This document shows, in pieces, positions 16,987-24,958 of a stretch of 29,561 bases of DNA. The translations under genes were made by a program, and so were the position numbers. The DNA comes from Candidatus Heimdallarchaeota archaeon LC_2 (GTDB lineage Archaea; Asgardarchaeota; Heimdallarchaeia; Heimdallarchaeales; Kariarchaeaceae): NCBI GenBank assembly GCA_001940725.1, contig MDVR01000031.1, forward strand, positions 1-29,561. The letters are read 5' to 3'. Within the stretch, counting starts at the first letter, position 1; each line of letters opens with the position of its first letter. The notes beneath the pieces were generated by a model. That model saw only the letters and a program-made list of their open reading frames with translations. It had not been told where the DNA came from and did no database searches.

Positions 16987-17595
16987 TTGAGTGATAATAA
17001 TGAGCCACCAAATATAGTAGTATGGACATTATCAGTTGCCACTTCAGGATTAATTTTAAAGATATTATTTGGAGGAGTGAAGTTGAATGGTATATTATTA
17101 ATAAGATACACAGATTTAACCAACGTAAATTTAGTATTAAATATATTATTTCTATTATTAGTTGGTATATTTATTGTATCGATTTTAGGAGCCATATATG
17201 AAATAAAGGAGATTAGGATGAATGGGTCAATTGGTCGGGACGTTAAGGAAGAAAGAATAAATCAAAAACAATTAGATAATCGGATTATAACATATGAGCA
17301 AGAAAGGACAACCGGTGTATACAAAATGGATATCTTGACATGTTGTTATCAATCAACAAGATTTGAATTAGATCAATGTATATGCGGAGAAAGACTGGAT
17401 TACATATTAGAAATAAATGGAGTTATACAAACAGATAATATCAGGTATTCTAAAATACTTGAGACAAAAGTGTTAGATTGTTGTTATTTGACAGCAGAGT
17501 TACAGGAAACATATTGTGTATTTGGTAGAGGACTGTCATATCCCAAACTAAAGAAATTCAAGATATTATCAATGTTATCTGATAGATGGCAGTAG
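16987..17595 (+). CDS. Membrane protein with duplicated Cys motif
   Basis: 202 residues from a TTG start (no upstream ATG in frame). Two hydrophobic segments (about 10-32 and 46-70) anchor it, and the C-terminal 120 residues should face the cytoplasm. That part holds two related Cys motifs, CCYQSTRFELDQCICG (about 117-132) and CCYLTAELQETYCVFG (about 161-176), probably an internal duplication that could bind zinc. The second copy has lost one Cys of the C-x-C pair. First gene of the segment between the rocD repeats; A-rich, with Ile mostly ATA. I do not recognise the family. Confidence 0.6.
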   Translation: MSDNNEPPNIVVWTLSVATSGLILKILFGGVKLNGILLIRYTDLTNVNLVLNILFLLLVGIFIVSILGAIYEIKEIRMNGSIGRDVKEERINQKQLDNRIITYEQERTTGVYKMDILTCCYQSTRFELDQCICGERLDYILEINGVIQTDNIRYSKILETKVLDCCYLTAELQETYCVFGRGLSYPKLKKFKILSMLSDRWQ

Positions 17596-17740
17596 ATTAA
17601 TAGATCATCTAAAATTGATTGAAAATAAATTCTAGATAATAATTAAATACAGAAATCGATGATGATCTAAATATGATCAGAATCAATAACTAATATTGCG
17701 GTTTATTCTTTTCACTTATTGTAAAAATTGTTAAAGTTAA

Positions 17741-18043
17741 AACAATATCAAAGTTCTGGGAACTGTAAATGAAACTATCATTGGTTTCATCCGAACAATC
17801 GGTGAAAATGTATTATCTGCAGAAATAAACGATCTGATTAAACGGATGTTACGTTCTACAATAAATAGTTTTTATGAGGTTTATGGTAAATAAATTAAGA
17901 GAAATAAATTTGCGTTATTTACTCATGAGTTGAATAACAAATTGGGGAGTGAAGTAAATTTCCCTTATTATAAATTTGGAATAGAAAGTCACAGAGATAA
18001 ACTTAATAGACAAATTGAGAACGGTAGAATGGTGGAGAAATAA
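17741..18043 (+). pseudogene. Decayed ORF with internal stop
   Basis: The frame 17741-18043 is coding-like on both sides of one internal TAA (17891-17893): VNETIIGFIRTIGENVLSAE and on, ending in EVYGK before the stop; then RNKFALFTHELNNKLGSEVN after it. There is no start codon before the internal stop except Met in KRMLRS. It looks like the tail of a gene of about 100 codons or more that has been inactivated. The product is soluble and helical; family unknown. Confidence 0.4.
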
Positions 18044-18078
18044 CCAAAAAATAAATTATCCTATGAGTTGAATTTTTG

Positions 18079-18699
18079 ATGACACGAAGTATAATTAATA
18101 TGATTTACTCAATGACGAACGACGGAGATTATCAAGTTAGGGGGTTGAGATGTGTTTCTGATCATGTTGTAGTCAAATTGGACCAAGAGAATATTACAGT
18201 GCCGATGTTATCAGTAAAAATTACATGTAACGTATGTGGGTGGGAAAGAAAGGGGCTTTCAGAAAAATATAGTATAAGATATAATAGAACCGATCAAACA
18301 TTTTCTCTGTTTGCACTAATAATCGCCACAGGCTGGATGACAGTAAACTATATGAAAAATTTAGCTTGGTTTTGGTGGACTTGGCCGATTTTAATAATGA
18401 TAGGGTCATTTAGTGTTATTGTATTGTCAGCAATTAGATTCGAATTCAACAATAATTCTTTTAAAATCATTCAAGGAGGATCCGAAGTAATTGATGAGGT
18501 GAGGAGTAATATAATTGGATGTGTGTTACAGGATGAAAAGGGAGGAATCATATCTCCCCGGGATCTTTCTCTCGCAAGAAAATTAATAATATTTTCAGTA
18601 GATAATACATACGAGATGAAATTGAAGAAAGAAAGAATTACGTTGGAATTATTTGCTGTAGTGCAAAAAATGCATGACGCAATGATATTTATTTACTAA
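18079..18699 (+). CDS. Membrane protein with Cys (zinc-ribbon-like) motif
   Basis: 206 residues from ATG 18079 (a TTG directly before it is an alternative). The N-terminal part has CNVCGW (about 51-56) preceded by RC at 25, a half zinc ribbon. Two close hydrophobic segments follow (about 78-95 and 98-120, rich in Trp), then a C-terminal soluble domain. Plan and Cys content recall the 202-residue protein at 16987 with domain order reversed, so they may act together. After its stop another frame stays coding-like to 18832 (KFDKKRITINRNDIKES), hinting at a frameshifted longer C-terminus. Unknown family. Confidence 0.6.
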   Translation: MTRSIINMIYSMTNDGDYQVRGLRCVSDHVVVKLDQENITVPMLSVKITCNVCGWERKGLSEKYSIRYNRTDQTFSLFALIIATGWMTVNYMKNLAWFWWTWPILIMIGSFSVIVLSAIRFEFNNNSFKIIQGGSEVIDEVRSNIIGCVLQDEKGGIISPRDLSLARKLIIFSVDNTYEMKLKKERITLELFAVVQKMHDAMIFIY

Positions 18700-18877
18700 T
18701 ATTTACTCGATTGATTATGATGTGAATAAAATCAAGTTTGATAAAAAAAGAATAACCATAAATCGAAATGACATAAAAGAAAGTCCAGCTTATTCATCTA
18801 TCGGCACGTTTTTTGGTTGTAAATTCGAGTAATATTTTAAACTAATATAAACCATTTACTGATCATTTCTTATCACT

Positions 18878-19789
18878 CTATAAGGCTAATGAAGGGCTGC
18901 GGGTACGAATAATTAAAGCCAAGATTAAGAGAAATGGTCCAAAAAAGGAAAGTCGAAAGAACGAAACCTCAATGCGGGGGCCATTGGAATCAGTATTTGA
19001 AGTAAGTGTGTTATTAGTTGCTGGATCATAAGACGTAGGAATCTGTGTGCCAGATTGAACAGGGTCATTTAGATCAAGAATTGTTAGGGAAAAATTCCCA
19101 CCGGTTAATAGACCAAATTGCCATATAAAAATAATATAATGTCCATTCGCATTATGGTACTCAAAATAATTGTTATCGTAACCAGAATTATTCATAGCTT
19201 TGAGGCTAGAATCCTTTAATACGAATAAGAAATCTACATCATCTGAGTGGGAAAGATTAAATGAAAAATCGCCTTCAAGATTGACACCCAGAAAAATTCC
19301 ATCAAACTTAGCATTAGGTCCTGGTAATGATCCGTGAGTAGTCCCAACCTCAATTTCGAGAGGATAATAGGGGTCGTCTCCCCGAATTATTCCACCAATT
19401 TTGGATATGGTGAGATTAAAATTATCAATGTTTGAGGAGCTAAATATGGAAAGGAAATATTTACCATCCATTCCCAACCTCGTGTGAATAGTATGAAAAT
19501 CGACCCTCATCAATTGGATAAATTGGAGATATTCGTCATATAAAGTGAGATTAAATTCCTTATTTTGTGTGTCAGAAATAGTGAATTCATAACTTCCATT
19601 TAGAATAATTGTATACCATATAGCACCATCATCTGCAGGTCCCGGTAATGATCCAGGTGTCGTTCCTTCAGATATACTAATTGGATTATCAGGGCTATCA
19701 CCAATCTCTCCAGATGTTTGTAATGGTGAGAATACTAAGAACTGAAAACAGATTAGTATTATTACTAATAATCGGTAAATGTCTTTCAT
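18878..19789 (-). CDS. Secreted, C-terminally anchored PPC-like protein
   Basis: 303 residues from ATG 19789. The frame is open further up, but that would overlap the divergent gene and place residues before a clear signal peptide (KDIYRLLVIILICFQFLVF). Two related beta-rich domains follow. Each opens with 'I.GTTPGSLPGP' (about 46 and 144) and continues with 'Y.F.I...' strands, as in archaeal pre-peptidase (PPC) domains. A Thr/Asn/Ser-rich linker leads to one membrane segment near the C-terminus (FFGPFLLILALII). It should be displayed on the cell surface. It is the only minus-strand gene in the rocD-flanked segment. Confidence 0.75.
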   Translation of the reverse strand: MKDIYRLLVIILICFQFLVFSPLQTSGEIGDSPDNPISISEGTTPGSLPGPADDGAIWYTIILNGSYEFTISDTQNKEFNLTLYDEYLQFIQLMRVDFHTIHTRLGMDGKYFLSIFSSSNIDNFNLTISKIGGIIRGDDPYYPLEIEVGTTHGSLPGPNAKFDGIFLGVNLEGDFSFNLSHSDDVDFLFVLKDSSLKAMNNSGYDNNYFEYHNANGHYIIFIWQFGLLTGGNFSLTILDLNDPVQSGTQIPTSYDPATNNTLTSNTDSNGPRIEVSFFRLSFFGPFLLILALIIRTRSPSLAL

Positions 19790-19920
19790 CTGAAATAATA
19801 TGAGCGTCATTATTCGATAAAACAAAATATATTTATGAAGATGCAATATTAATATACAGTGCATTTGGAAGACATTATACACTAGATCCCAATAATAGAG
19901 AATCATTTGATGACAGATCA

Positions 19921-21117
19921 ATGTTAGAAAGGACAAAGGATTATATAACGAGAACAAGTCATGGAGGATTTGTTGCATTGTCCGCACAAACAGCATCAGA
20001 TATGGCATCCTGGCATGATCTAAACAGAAATGAGTATCCCGAACTGGATGGATTGAGTGGAAGACAAATAATAGAAGCAGTTGCAGAAGGAAGATCTAAT
20101 TTGGTTATATACATATCGAATCAAATAAAGGGATTGCCATTCTTTAATAAAGATACATTGAATGAACTTGTTTCATCTCCAAGTCTAATCTTGAAGGAAG
20201 ACGGAAAATACAGAGTGGAATCCACAATAAAAAGACTATGGATAGAATATGAATATCTAAGGTTCTTATTTGACATGGAAATCCAACATTATATGACCAG
20301 TATAATTTCATATAGAGATATAGGATTTGGTTCACAAGTGTCATCTAACTCAGGTACAAATACAGATGTGGATGGAATGTATAGTAGTAATAATGAGGTG
20401 TCTGTTTCAATAAGGGAAGATGTAAAGGCAAGAGAAGCTTATGGGTCTTACTTTAAGTTGACGGAAAATCAACATCTATTGGAGGCGGAAATTGATGGAA
20501 AAGTGGTAGGTGATATGACAATAACGGAATTGTGGGATTATATGCTGTATGTATATGATACAATAGGCGGAGAAATGAAAGCCATGAGATTAGGCGACAT
20601 GGTGACTGTTGGGGGCATAACCGTAGATCGGCACCATTATAATACTATCACGCAATATTATGCAGATAACTTTCTATTCCCAGTTTCAGCATTAAATAAT
20701 CTGGTCGATTATACAGAATATCCAGTGCAGAAAATGGTTGATATAAACGTGGCATTACCAGAGGAATATGTGGATAACAGTGTACCACACTTTATTCCGA
20801 TGAGTACATCATACATAGATGATGAATTCTACATAAATGGACTTTTACCGCCACCAGAATTTAATGAGATGGCCACAGATGATGAAAATGTGCTAATTAT
20901 GTTGTTCGATACTTATAGTGCAAAAATAGCCCGAATAACAATGAATGGTATGATAACCGCATATGCCACCGCAGGTGGACTAAAAGGATGGCTATTCTCA
21001 GCGGCACAAGTGCCAATTATTACCGGAGCATGGCAATGGTCAGAGTCATATTTACCCGCCTGGGGTCACATAAAAGAGAAATATAGGGAACGAGGAGAGG
21101 CACGTTGGGGCTGGTAA
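19921..21117 (+). CDS. Unknown 398-residue protein, possibly 5'-truncated
   Basis: No signal peptide; mostly soluble and acidic, with a small hydrophobic stretch near the end (GMITAYATAGGLKGWLFSAA, about 341-360) and an aromatic C-terminus (EARWGW). The frame is coding-like upstream of ATG 19921 as far as the TGA at 19801, reading SLFDKTKYIYEDAILIYSAF and on, with no usual start codon. Either an unusual start is used, or the gene lost its 5' end when the inverted PPC-like gene came to lie beside it. ATA-rich codon use like its plus-strand neighbours. I recognise no family; a toxin or effector role is only a possibility. Confidence 0.6.
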   Translation: MLERTKDYITRTSHGGFVALSAQTASDMASWHDLNRNEYPELDGLSGRQIIEAVAEGRSNLVIYISNQIKGLPFFNKDTLNELVSSPSLILKEDGKYRVESTIKRLWIEYEYLRFLFDMEIQHYMTSIISYRDIGFGSQVSSNSGTNTDVDGMYSSNNEVSVSIREDVKAREAYGSYFKLTENQHLLEAEIDGKVVGDMTITELWDYMLYVYDTIGGEMKAMRLGDMVTVGGITVDRHHYNTITQYYADNFLFPVSALNNLVDYTEYPVQKMVDINVALPEEYVDNSVPHFIPMSTSYIDDEFYINGLLPPPEFNEMATDDENVLIMLFDTYSAKIARITMNGMITAYATAGGLKGWLFSAAQVPIITGAWQWSESYLPAWGHIKEKYRERGEARWGW

Positions 21118-21234
21118 TAAAAAAACGATAATAAACAAGTCATTACTAAGCCATCAATAACATTAATCAATAAGGAATACCAAATATAATAAGTTTATAA
21201 ATCAAAATGGCAATAATTATTTGTAAGAGATCTA

Positions 21235-22251
21235 ATGAAAGAATTAGTGGAATTAATGAGGAAACCGAAAAATGAGTATGATGAGACATATGGAAAAGAG
21301 TTATATCTAAATTCAATAAATAATACAGCAATACTGCCGTACAAAGAAGTAATAGAAACATATCCAGAGATCACTAATATCTACTTATCGCCTATGTGGA
21401 AGGAGGTAAATATACAAAAATTATCAGATGAATTAGACATACCAAGGTACCATTCTCCAGGAGAAACAGAGTATATTGGAGTGGAAAATGAAGTAGCAGT
21501 AATTATGGATAATACATGTGGGGTAGTAATGAGATATCTGGGAGAATTTAAAGAGTTAGAAAAGCTAATTATAGTTAGAAATAAAGTGTTCGATAATATA
21601 ATGGAAGAGACCGGTAAGTTAATTAAACTAAAAAAATTTTTGTATATGAATAATCAAGTAGTGAAAATCAGACAATATAGTGAAGATGCTGAGGAGATTC
21701 GTAGAGAAAATGGAGACGACGTGGAATCAAAAGAATTAGGAATTAGAGCGATAGGAAATCTATTATATCTAGAAGAATTAGAATTAGTAAATATTGGAAT
21801 AAAAGAAATACCTGAAGAGTTAAGTCATCTTCAAGAATTAAGAACAATTAATTTATCATTAAATGAGGGAATAGATCTAACAAATGTGAGAGGTTATAAA
21901 AATTTACAACATGTAAAAATGAGTAATATAGACGTAGAAGAAATACCAAATTTCGTGATTGAATCCAAAAGAACATTAAAGACATTAGACATCAGTAATA
22001 ATCATTCAATAGATATAGAGTATGTTACATGTTTAACAAAATTAGAATCAATTAATCTTCGAGGAATAAAGAGAATAAATAATTTACATGATATAATGGA
22101 TATGTCGAATATAAAACGAATATATATCAATAGTGACAAGATGAAAGGAATAAATCATAAGAAAATCGAAAGTGGGGAACTGATTATGCAGGAAGGGAAA
22201 ACATGGGCCGAGCATGTGTGGTTAGAAGAAGAATATGAAGAAGAAAAATGA
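21235..22251 (+). CDS. Leucine-rich-repeat protein
   Basis: 338 residues, no signal peptide. The N-terminal 90 residues are acidic and mixed. From about 95 to 310 there are irregular leucine-rich repeats of 22-24 residues; the clearest are ELELVNIGIKEIPEELSHLQ, ELRTINLSLNEGIDLTNVRG, TLKTLDISNNHSIDIEYVT and KLESINLRGIKRINNLHDI. The C-terminus is Glu-rich (EEEYEEEK). LRR arcs bind proteins; the partner is unknown. A TATA-like box (gtttataaatc, near 21190) precedes the start. The in-frame codons directly after its TGA are the right-hand copy of the rocD end, so its 3' end lies exactly at the segment border. Confidence 0.8.
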   Translation: MKELVELMRKPKNEYDETYGKELYLNSINNTAILPYKEVIETYPEITNIYLSPMWKEVNIQKLSDELDIPRYHSPGETEYIGVENEVAVIMDNTCGVVMRYLGEFKELEKLIIVRNKVFDNIMEETGKLIKLKKFLYMNNQVVKIRQYSEDAEEIRRENGDDVESKELGIRAIGNLLYLEELELVNIGIKEIPEELSHLQELRTINLSLNEGIDLTNVRGYKNLQHVKMSNIDVEEIPNFVIESKRTLKTLDISNNHSIDIEYVTCLTKLESINLRGIKRINNLHDIMDMSNIKRIYINSDKMKGINHKKIESGELIMQEGKTWAEHVWLEEEYEEEK

Positions 22252-22257
22252 AGTATT

Positions 22258-22314
22258 GAAGTTGCTGAGATAATTAAATCGTCTATTGCATCAGTAATTA
22301 CAATAAATCAATAA
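22258..22314 (+). repeat. Direct repeat of rocD 3' end, right copy (att-like)
   Basis: Reads EVAEIIKSSIASVITINQ-stop, against DVVQIIQSSIASVASKIE-stop at the end of rocD. Differences include a synonymous change (TCG/TCT for Ser), so this descends from a coding copy. The longest identical run is 22282-22296. No other part of an aminotransferase gene precedes it, so it is a detached gene end. Confidence 0.75.
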
Positions 22315-22473
22315 AGTTCAACTTTATTATTTAATTACTGGATTTCTATTCATGAAAACAATTTAATACATAAAATATAATTAAATTATATTCATTTGTC
22401 TATTTTTACACATAATTATAGGATTTTTTCACTATATTATTATGTTTGATTGCAATGTTATGTATTGAGCCAC

Positions 22474-23067
22474 ATGGAATTCTCCCCTGTTTTTAAAATT
22501 GACAAGTTAGATTTCAAGATACTTCGTGAGCTAAAAGTTAATTCCAAAAGATCAATAAGACAATTAGCTTCTAGAATAAATGAAAGTCATTCCACAGTTT
22601 ATAATAGAATTATTCGTTTAGAATCATCAGGAATAATTAAAAAGTGGACTGTAGCGATTGATTACTCTTTATTGAATTTGGATATTATTTTTTATGTCTC
22701 TATAAACATTGAATATGAGGGTTATGGAGATTCACCTTTGAAATTTAATTGTTTTAATATATGCCAAGAAATTATGCAATTGAAAGGTGTGTGCGAGTTA
22801 TCAATGATTAATGGGGAATTCGACATATTGGCCAAAGTCAGAACGAACTCACTTCAAACTACTGCTGAAATAATAATTGATCAAATCAGAATCATACCTG
22901 GAGTGTCTAAGGTTGTAAGTAATCATTGTTACCAAACTATACTAGAAGAATGTAATATTGACAAATTTGATTTCCATGAGGTTTTTTTAGATATTAAAGA
23001 GAATGAAATCAATAACGAGAAACTTGCAAAAGCTAAATTTGCTGAATTATTTGGCGATATGCACTAA
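22474..23067 (+). CDS. Lrp/AsnC-family transcription regulator
   Basis: 197 residues from ATG 22474 (a TTG eight codons earlier is in frame). The N-terminal winged helix is typical: KLDFKILRELKVNSKRSIRQ, then LASRINESHSTVYNRIIRLE and SGIIKKW. The C-terminal RAM-type alpha-beta domain follows, with GVCELSMINGEFDILAKVRT. Such proteins form dimers or octamers and often sense amino acids. The C-terminus is extended by about 35 residues beyond the usual 150-160, rich in Lys and Glu. No operon partner; its target may be its own promoter or nearby genes. Confidence 0.9.
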   Translation: MEFSPVFKIDKLDFKILRELKVNSKRSIRQLASRINESHSTVYNRIIRLESSGIIKKWTVAIDYSLLNLDIIFYVSINIEYEGYGDSPLKFNCFNICQEIMQLKGVCELSMINGEFDILAKVRTNSLQTTAEIIIDQIRIIPGVSKVVSNHCYQTILEECNIDKFDFHEVFLDIKENEINNEKLAKAKFAELFGDMH

Positions 23068-23138
23068 TGATATTTTTTGGATAAAAAATTTAATTAAAAC
23101 CATTACAAATAATTGAATTTCAAAGACATTTATATTGC

Positions 23139-23348
23139 TTATCTGGTTAATAAATCAAAATAAAATAGTAAATAATATACAAGAACAATTGAGACAAATG
23201 AAAACATTGCCAATATTATTGCACAAGAACCTAAGAAGCAAAAACTATCTTTGACCTTTTCTGTATTGCATAACTTATTTTTTATTTTTGAAAAAAAAGT
23301 TATTGGATTGCTTATATTTTTTCCACATTCAGAACAGACTGTACTCAT
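23139..23348 (-). CDS. Small zinc-ribbon membrane protein
   Basis: 69 residues. The N-terminus has CSECGK (Cys5, Cys8), half of a zinc ribbon, with two more Cys further on (about 27 and 37). One long hydrophobic segment follows (about 39-65) up to a short LLTR end. Many archaea have such zinc-ribbon plus membrane-helix proteins of unknown role. A TATA-like aataaataag lies about 20-28 nt before ATG on the minus strand, in keeping with a leaderless start. Confidence 0.5.
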   Translation of the reverse strand: MSTVCSECGKNISNPITFFSKIKNKLCNTEKVKDSFCFLGSCAIILAMFSFVSIVLVYYLLFYFDLLTR

Positions 23349-23477
23349 TTTAATTCTTACTTATTTATTGATAAAAATAAATAAAAATCTTTTTCTGATA
23401 ATTAAGGCTGTAGCACTAAAATTTTATAATTTCAGATAAACTCGAAAATATTGAACGCTCATCCCTTTTTTCATTAC

Positions 23478-23486
23478 AAAAAAAAA
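23478..23486 (-). terminator. Oligo-T terminator after hypD
   Basis: On the minus strand this is a run of nine T, 53 bp after the hypD stop, typical of archaeal termination. No strong hairpin precedes it. Confidence 0.45.
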
Positions 23487-23538
23487 TAGAAGATTATTAT
23501 TTCTTAAAAATTCAAAACTATTGATTTATCACAATCTA

Positions 23539-24666
23539 TTATGAAGTTGTCATTTGAAAATTCATGTAAGTTGCCCGAATTCTACATGTGCCTTCATCAC
23601 TTACCATACATGGACCAATTGCAGTTTCTGGAGTACATTGTCTTAAGAAATGTGGACAATCTTCAGGTTCAACCTTTCCAAGTATCACCCCCCCACACTT
23701 ACATCCCTTCGGTAAATCATTTGTAACAATAATTGGTTCATCTAGTAGATTTCTTGCATTGTGATTAGAAAACTCAGCATTTAATTCATAACCTGATTTT
23801 GGAATTATCCCAATTCCTCTCCATTTAGCATCTACTATATCAAATACATTTTTCATAGATTCAATAGCAGAACGGTTTCCTTCTTTTTTGACAACTTTTG
23901 GATAAGCATTATATACATGAGCATCACTCTCGAGTATTTGTTCAAGAGTTTTGTCTAAGGCTATTAGGAACTCAATACTGTTAAATCCTCCAATCACACA
24001 TGGAATTAGATATTTCTTTGGAAAAATTTCATATGGATTTGTACCTATAATTGTTGAAACGTGCCCTGGTAATACATATCCATCGATATCAAATTCAGGG
24101 TCATTACATAGTAGATGCATTGCCGGAGGTACTAATCTGAAATCGGTAAGTACAAAGAAATTTTCAGGAAGTTTTTCCTTTTCAAGTACAAATGATGTCA
24201 TAGGGGCAGTTGTTTCAAAACCTATTCCTAACCAAATAAATTTCTTATTTGGATTTTCCTTTGCATATTGCACAGCATCCGAGACTGAATAAACAACCCG
24301 AATGTCATTCCCCATTGCTTTAGATTGATTTAAAGTCATTAAAGAATGGTCCGGGACCTTCAACATATCGCCGAATGTTGTAATAATATTCCCTTCATCG
24401 GCCAATTTAATTGCTGTCGTAACATGTTCTGAAGGACAAACACAAACAGGGCATCCTGGTCCTGAAATTATTCTAAGATCATTCGGTAAAAGTGACCTGA
24501 TACCAGAACGTGATACCGTGGCTTCATGGGTTCCACAAATATGCATTATTTTTAACGGACGATTAATTTGTTCAAATTTTGTAAGTATTGATTTGATGAC
24601 GGCTTTTGCCTTGTGTTTTAAATTACTTGTTGGCATTGAATAATCAATAAATTTGGAACTACTCAT
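23539..24666 (-). CDS. hypD: [NiFe] hydrogenase maturation protein HypD
   Basis: 375 residues, the family's usual size. HypD is the scaffold on which, with HypC, the Fe(CN)2CO group is put together. All three signature regions are seen: CGTHE (44-48), GPGCPVCVCP (69-78, with the redox-active Cys pair), and the C-terminal Cys set that binds a [4Fe-4S] cluster (CKCGG ... DCPHFLRQC ... GPCMVSDEGTC). It lies 8 bp downstream of hypC and both are read from the promoter between hypC and hypF. No hydrogenase structural genes are in view. Confidence 0.97.
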   Translation of the reverse strand: MSSSKFIDYSMPTSNLKHKAKAVIKSILTKFEQINRPLKIMHICGTHEATVSRSGIRSLLPNDLRIISGPGCPVCVCPSEHVTTAIKLADEGNIITTFGDMLKVPDHSLMTLNQSKAMGNDIRVVYSVSDAVQYAKENPNKKFIWLGIGFETTAPMTSFVLEKEKLPENFFVLTDFRLVPPAMHLLCNDPEFDIDGYVLPGHVSTIIGTNPYEIFPKKYLIPCVIGGFNSIEFLIALDKTLEQILESDAHVYNAYPKVVKKEGNRSAIESMKNVFDIVDAKWRGIGIIPKSGYELNAEFSNHNARNLLDEPIIVTNDLPKGCKCGGVILGKVEPEDCPHFLRQCTPETAIGPCMVSDEGTCRIRATYMNFQMTTS

Positions 24667-24674
24667 ATAATCAC

Positions 24675-24905
24675 TTACATCTCAATGTTATCTACAGTTA
24701 ATTCATATGCTGCTAATATTTCCTGTGCTCTTTGCTCATCAATTTTCGCAATCGCAAATCCTGTGTGAACTAAAACCCAGTCTCCAATTATCAAATCATC
24801 TGACAATAAACCAAGTTTGATAGTTTTCCGAACATTTCCGAGTACAACTGTTGCTTTTCCGTCCCCATGCAATTTTTCTATCTTAGCTACAACACTTAGG
24901 CACAT
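24675..24905 (-). CDS. hypC: [NiFe] hydrogenase maturation chaperone HypC
   Basis: 76 residues, as expected. It starts with MCLS: after removal of Met, Cys2 is the residue that holds the iron group and later contacts the hydrogenase large-subunit precursor. The rest fits the OB-like HypC/HupF fold (GNVRKTIKLGLL, then IGDWVLVHTGFAIAKIDE). Co-transcribed with hypD. Its start is 41 bp from the GTG of the divergent hypF. Confidence 0.97.
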   Translation of the reverse strand: MCLSVVAKIEKLHGDGKATVVLGNVRKTIKLGLLSDDLIIGDWVLVHTGFAIAKIDEQRAQEILAAYELTVDNIEM

Positions 24906-24958
24906 ATGTATAGAAAGTATACTAAATAATAAAATTCTTTTATAATGTGAAACAAATT
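24906..24958. promoter_or_regulatory. Divergent promoter region hypCD / hypFE
   Basis: The 41-53-bp gap holds TATA-like boxes for both directions: ttataaaag on the minus strand (about 40 nt before the hypC ATG, giving a short leader) and ctaaataataaaa on the plus strand (about 26 nt before ATG 24959 of hypF). They overlap, so the two operons are probably regulated together. Confidence 0.45.

Noticed and set aside
19790..20008. Upstream extension of the PPC-like gene to ATG 20008
   Set aside because: It would put 73 residues before a clear signal peptide and overlap the 398-residue gene on the other strand.
16663..22260. Provirus
   Set aside because: No capsid, terminase, packaging ATPase, polymerase or integrase can be recognised, so I describe it only as a flanked segment of unknown origin.
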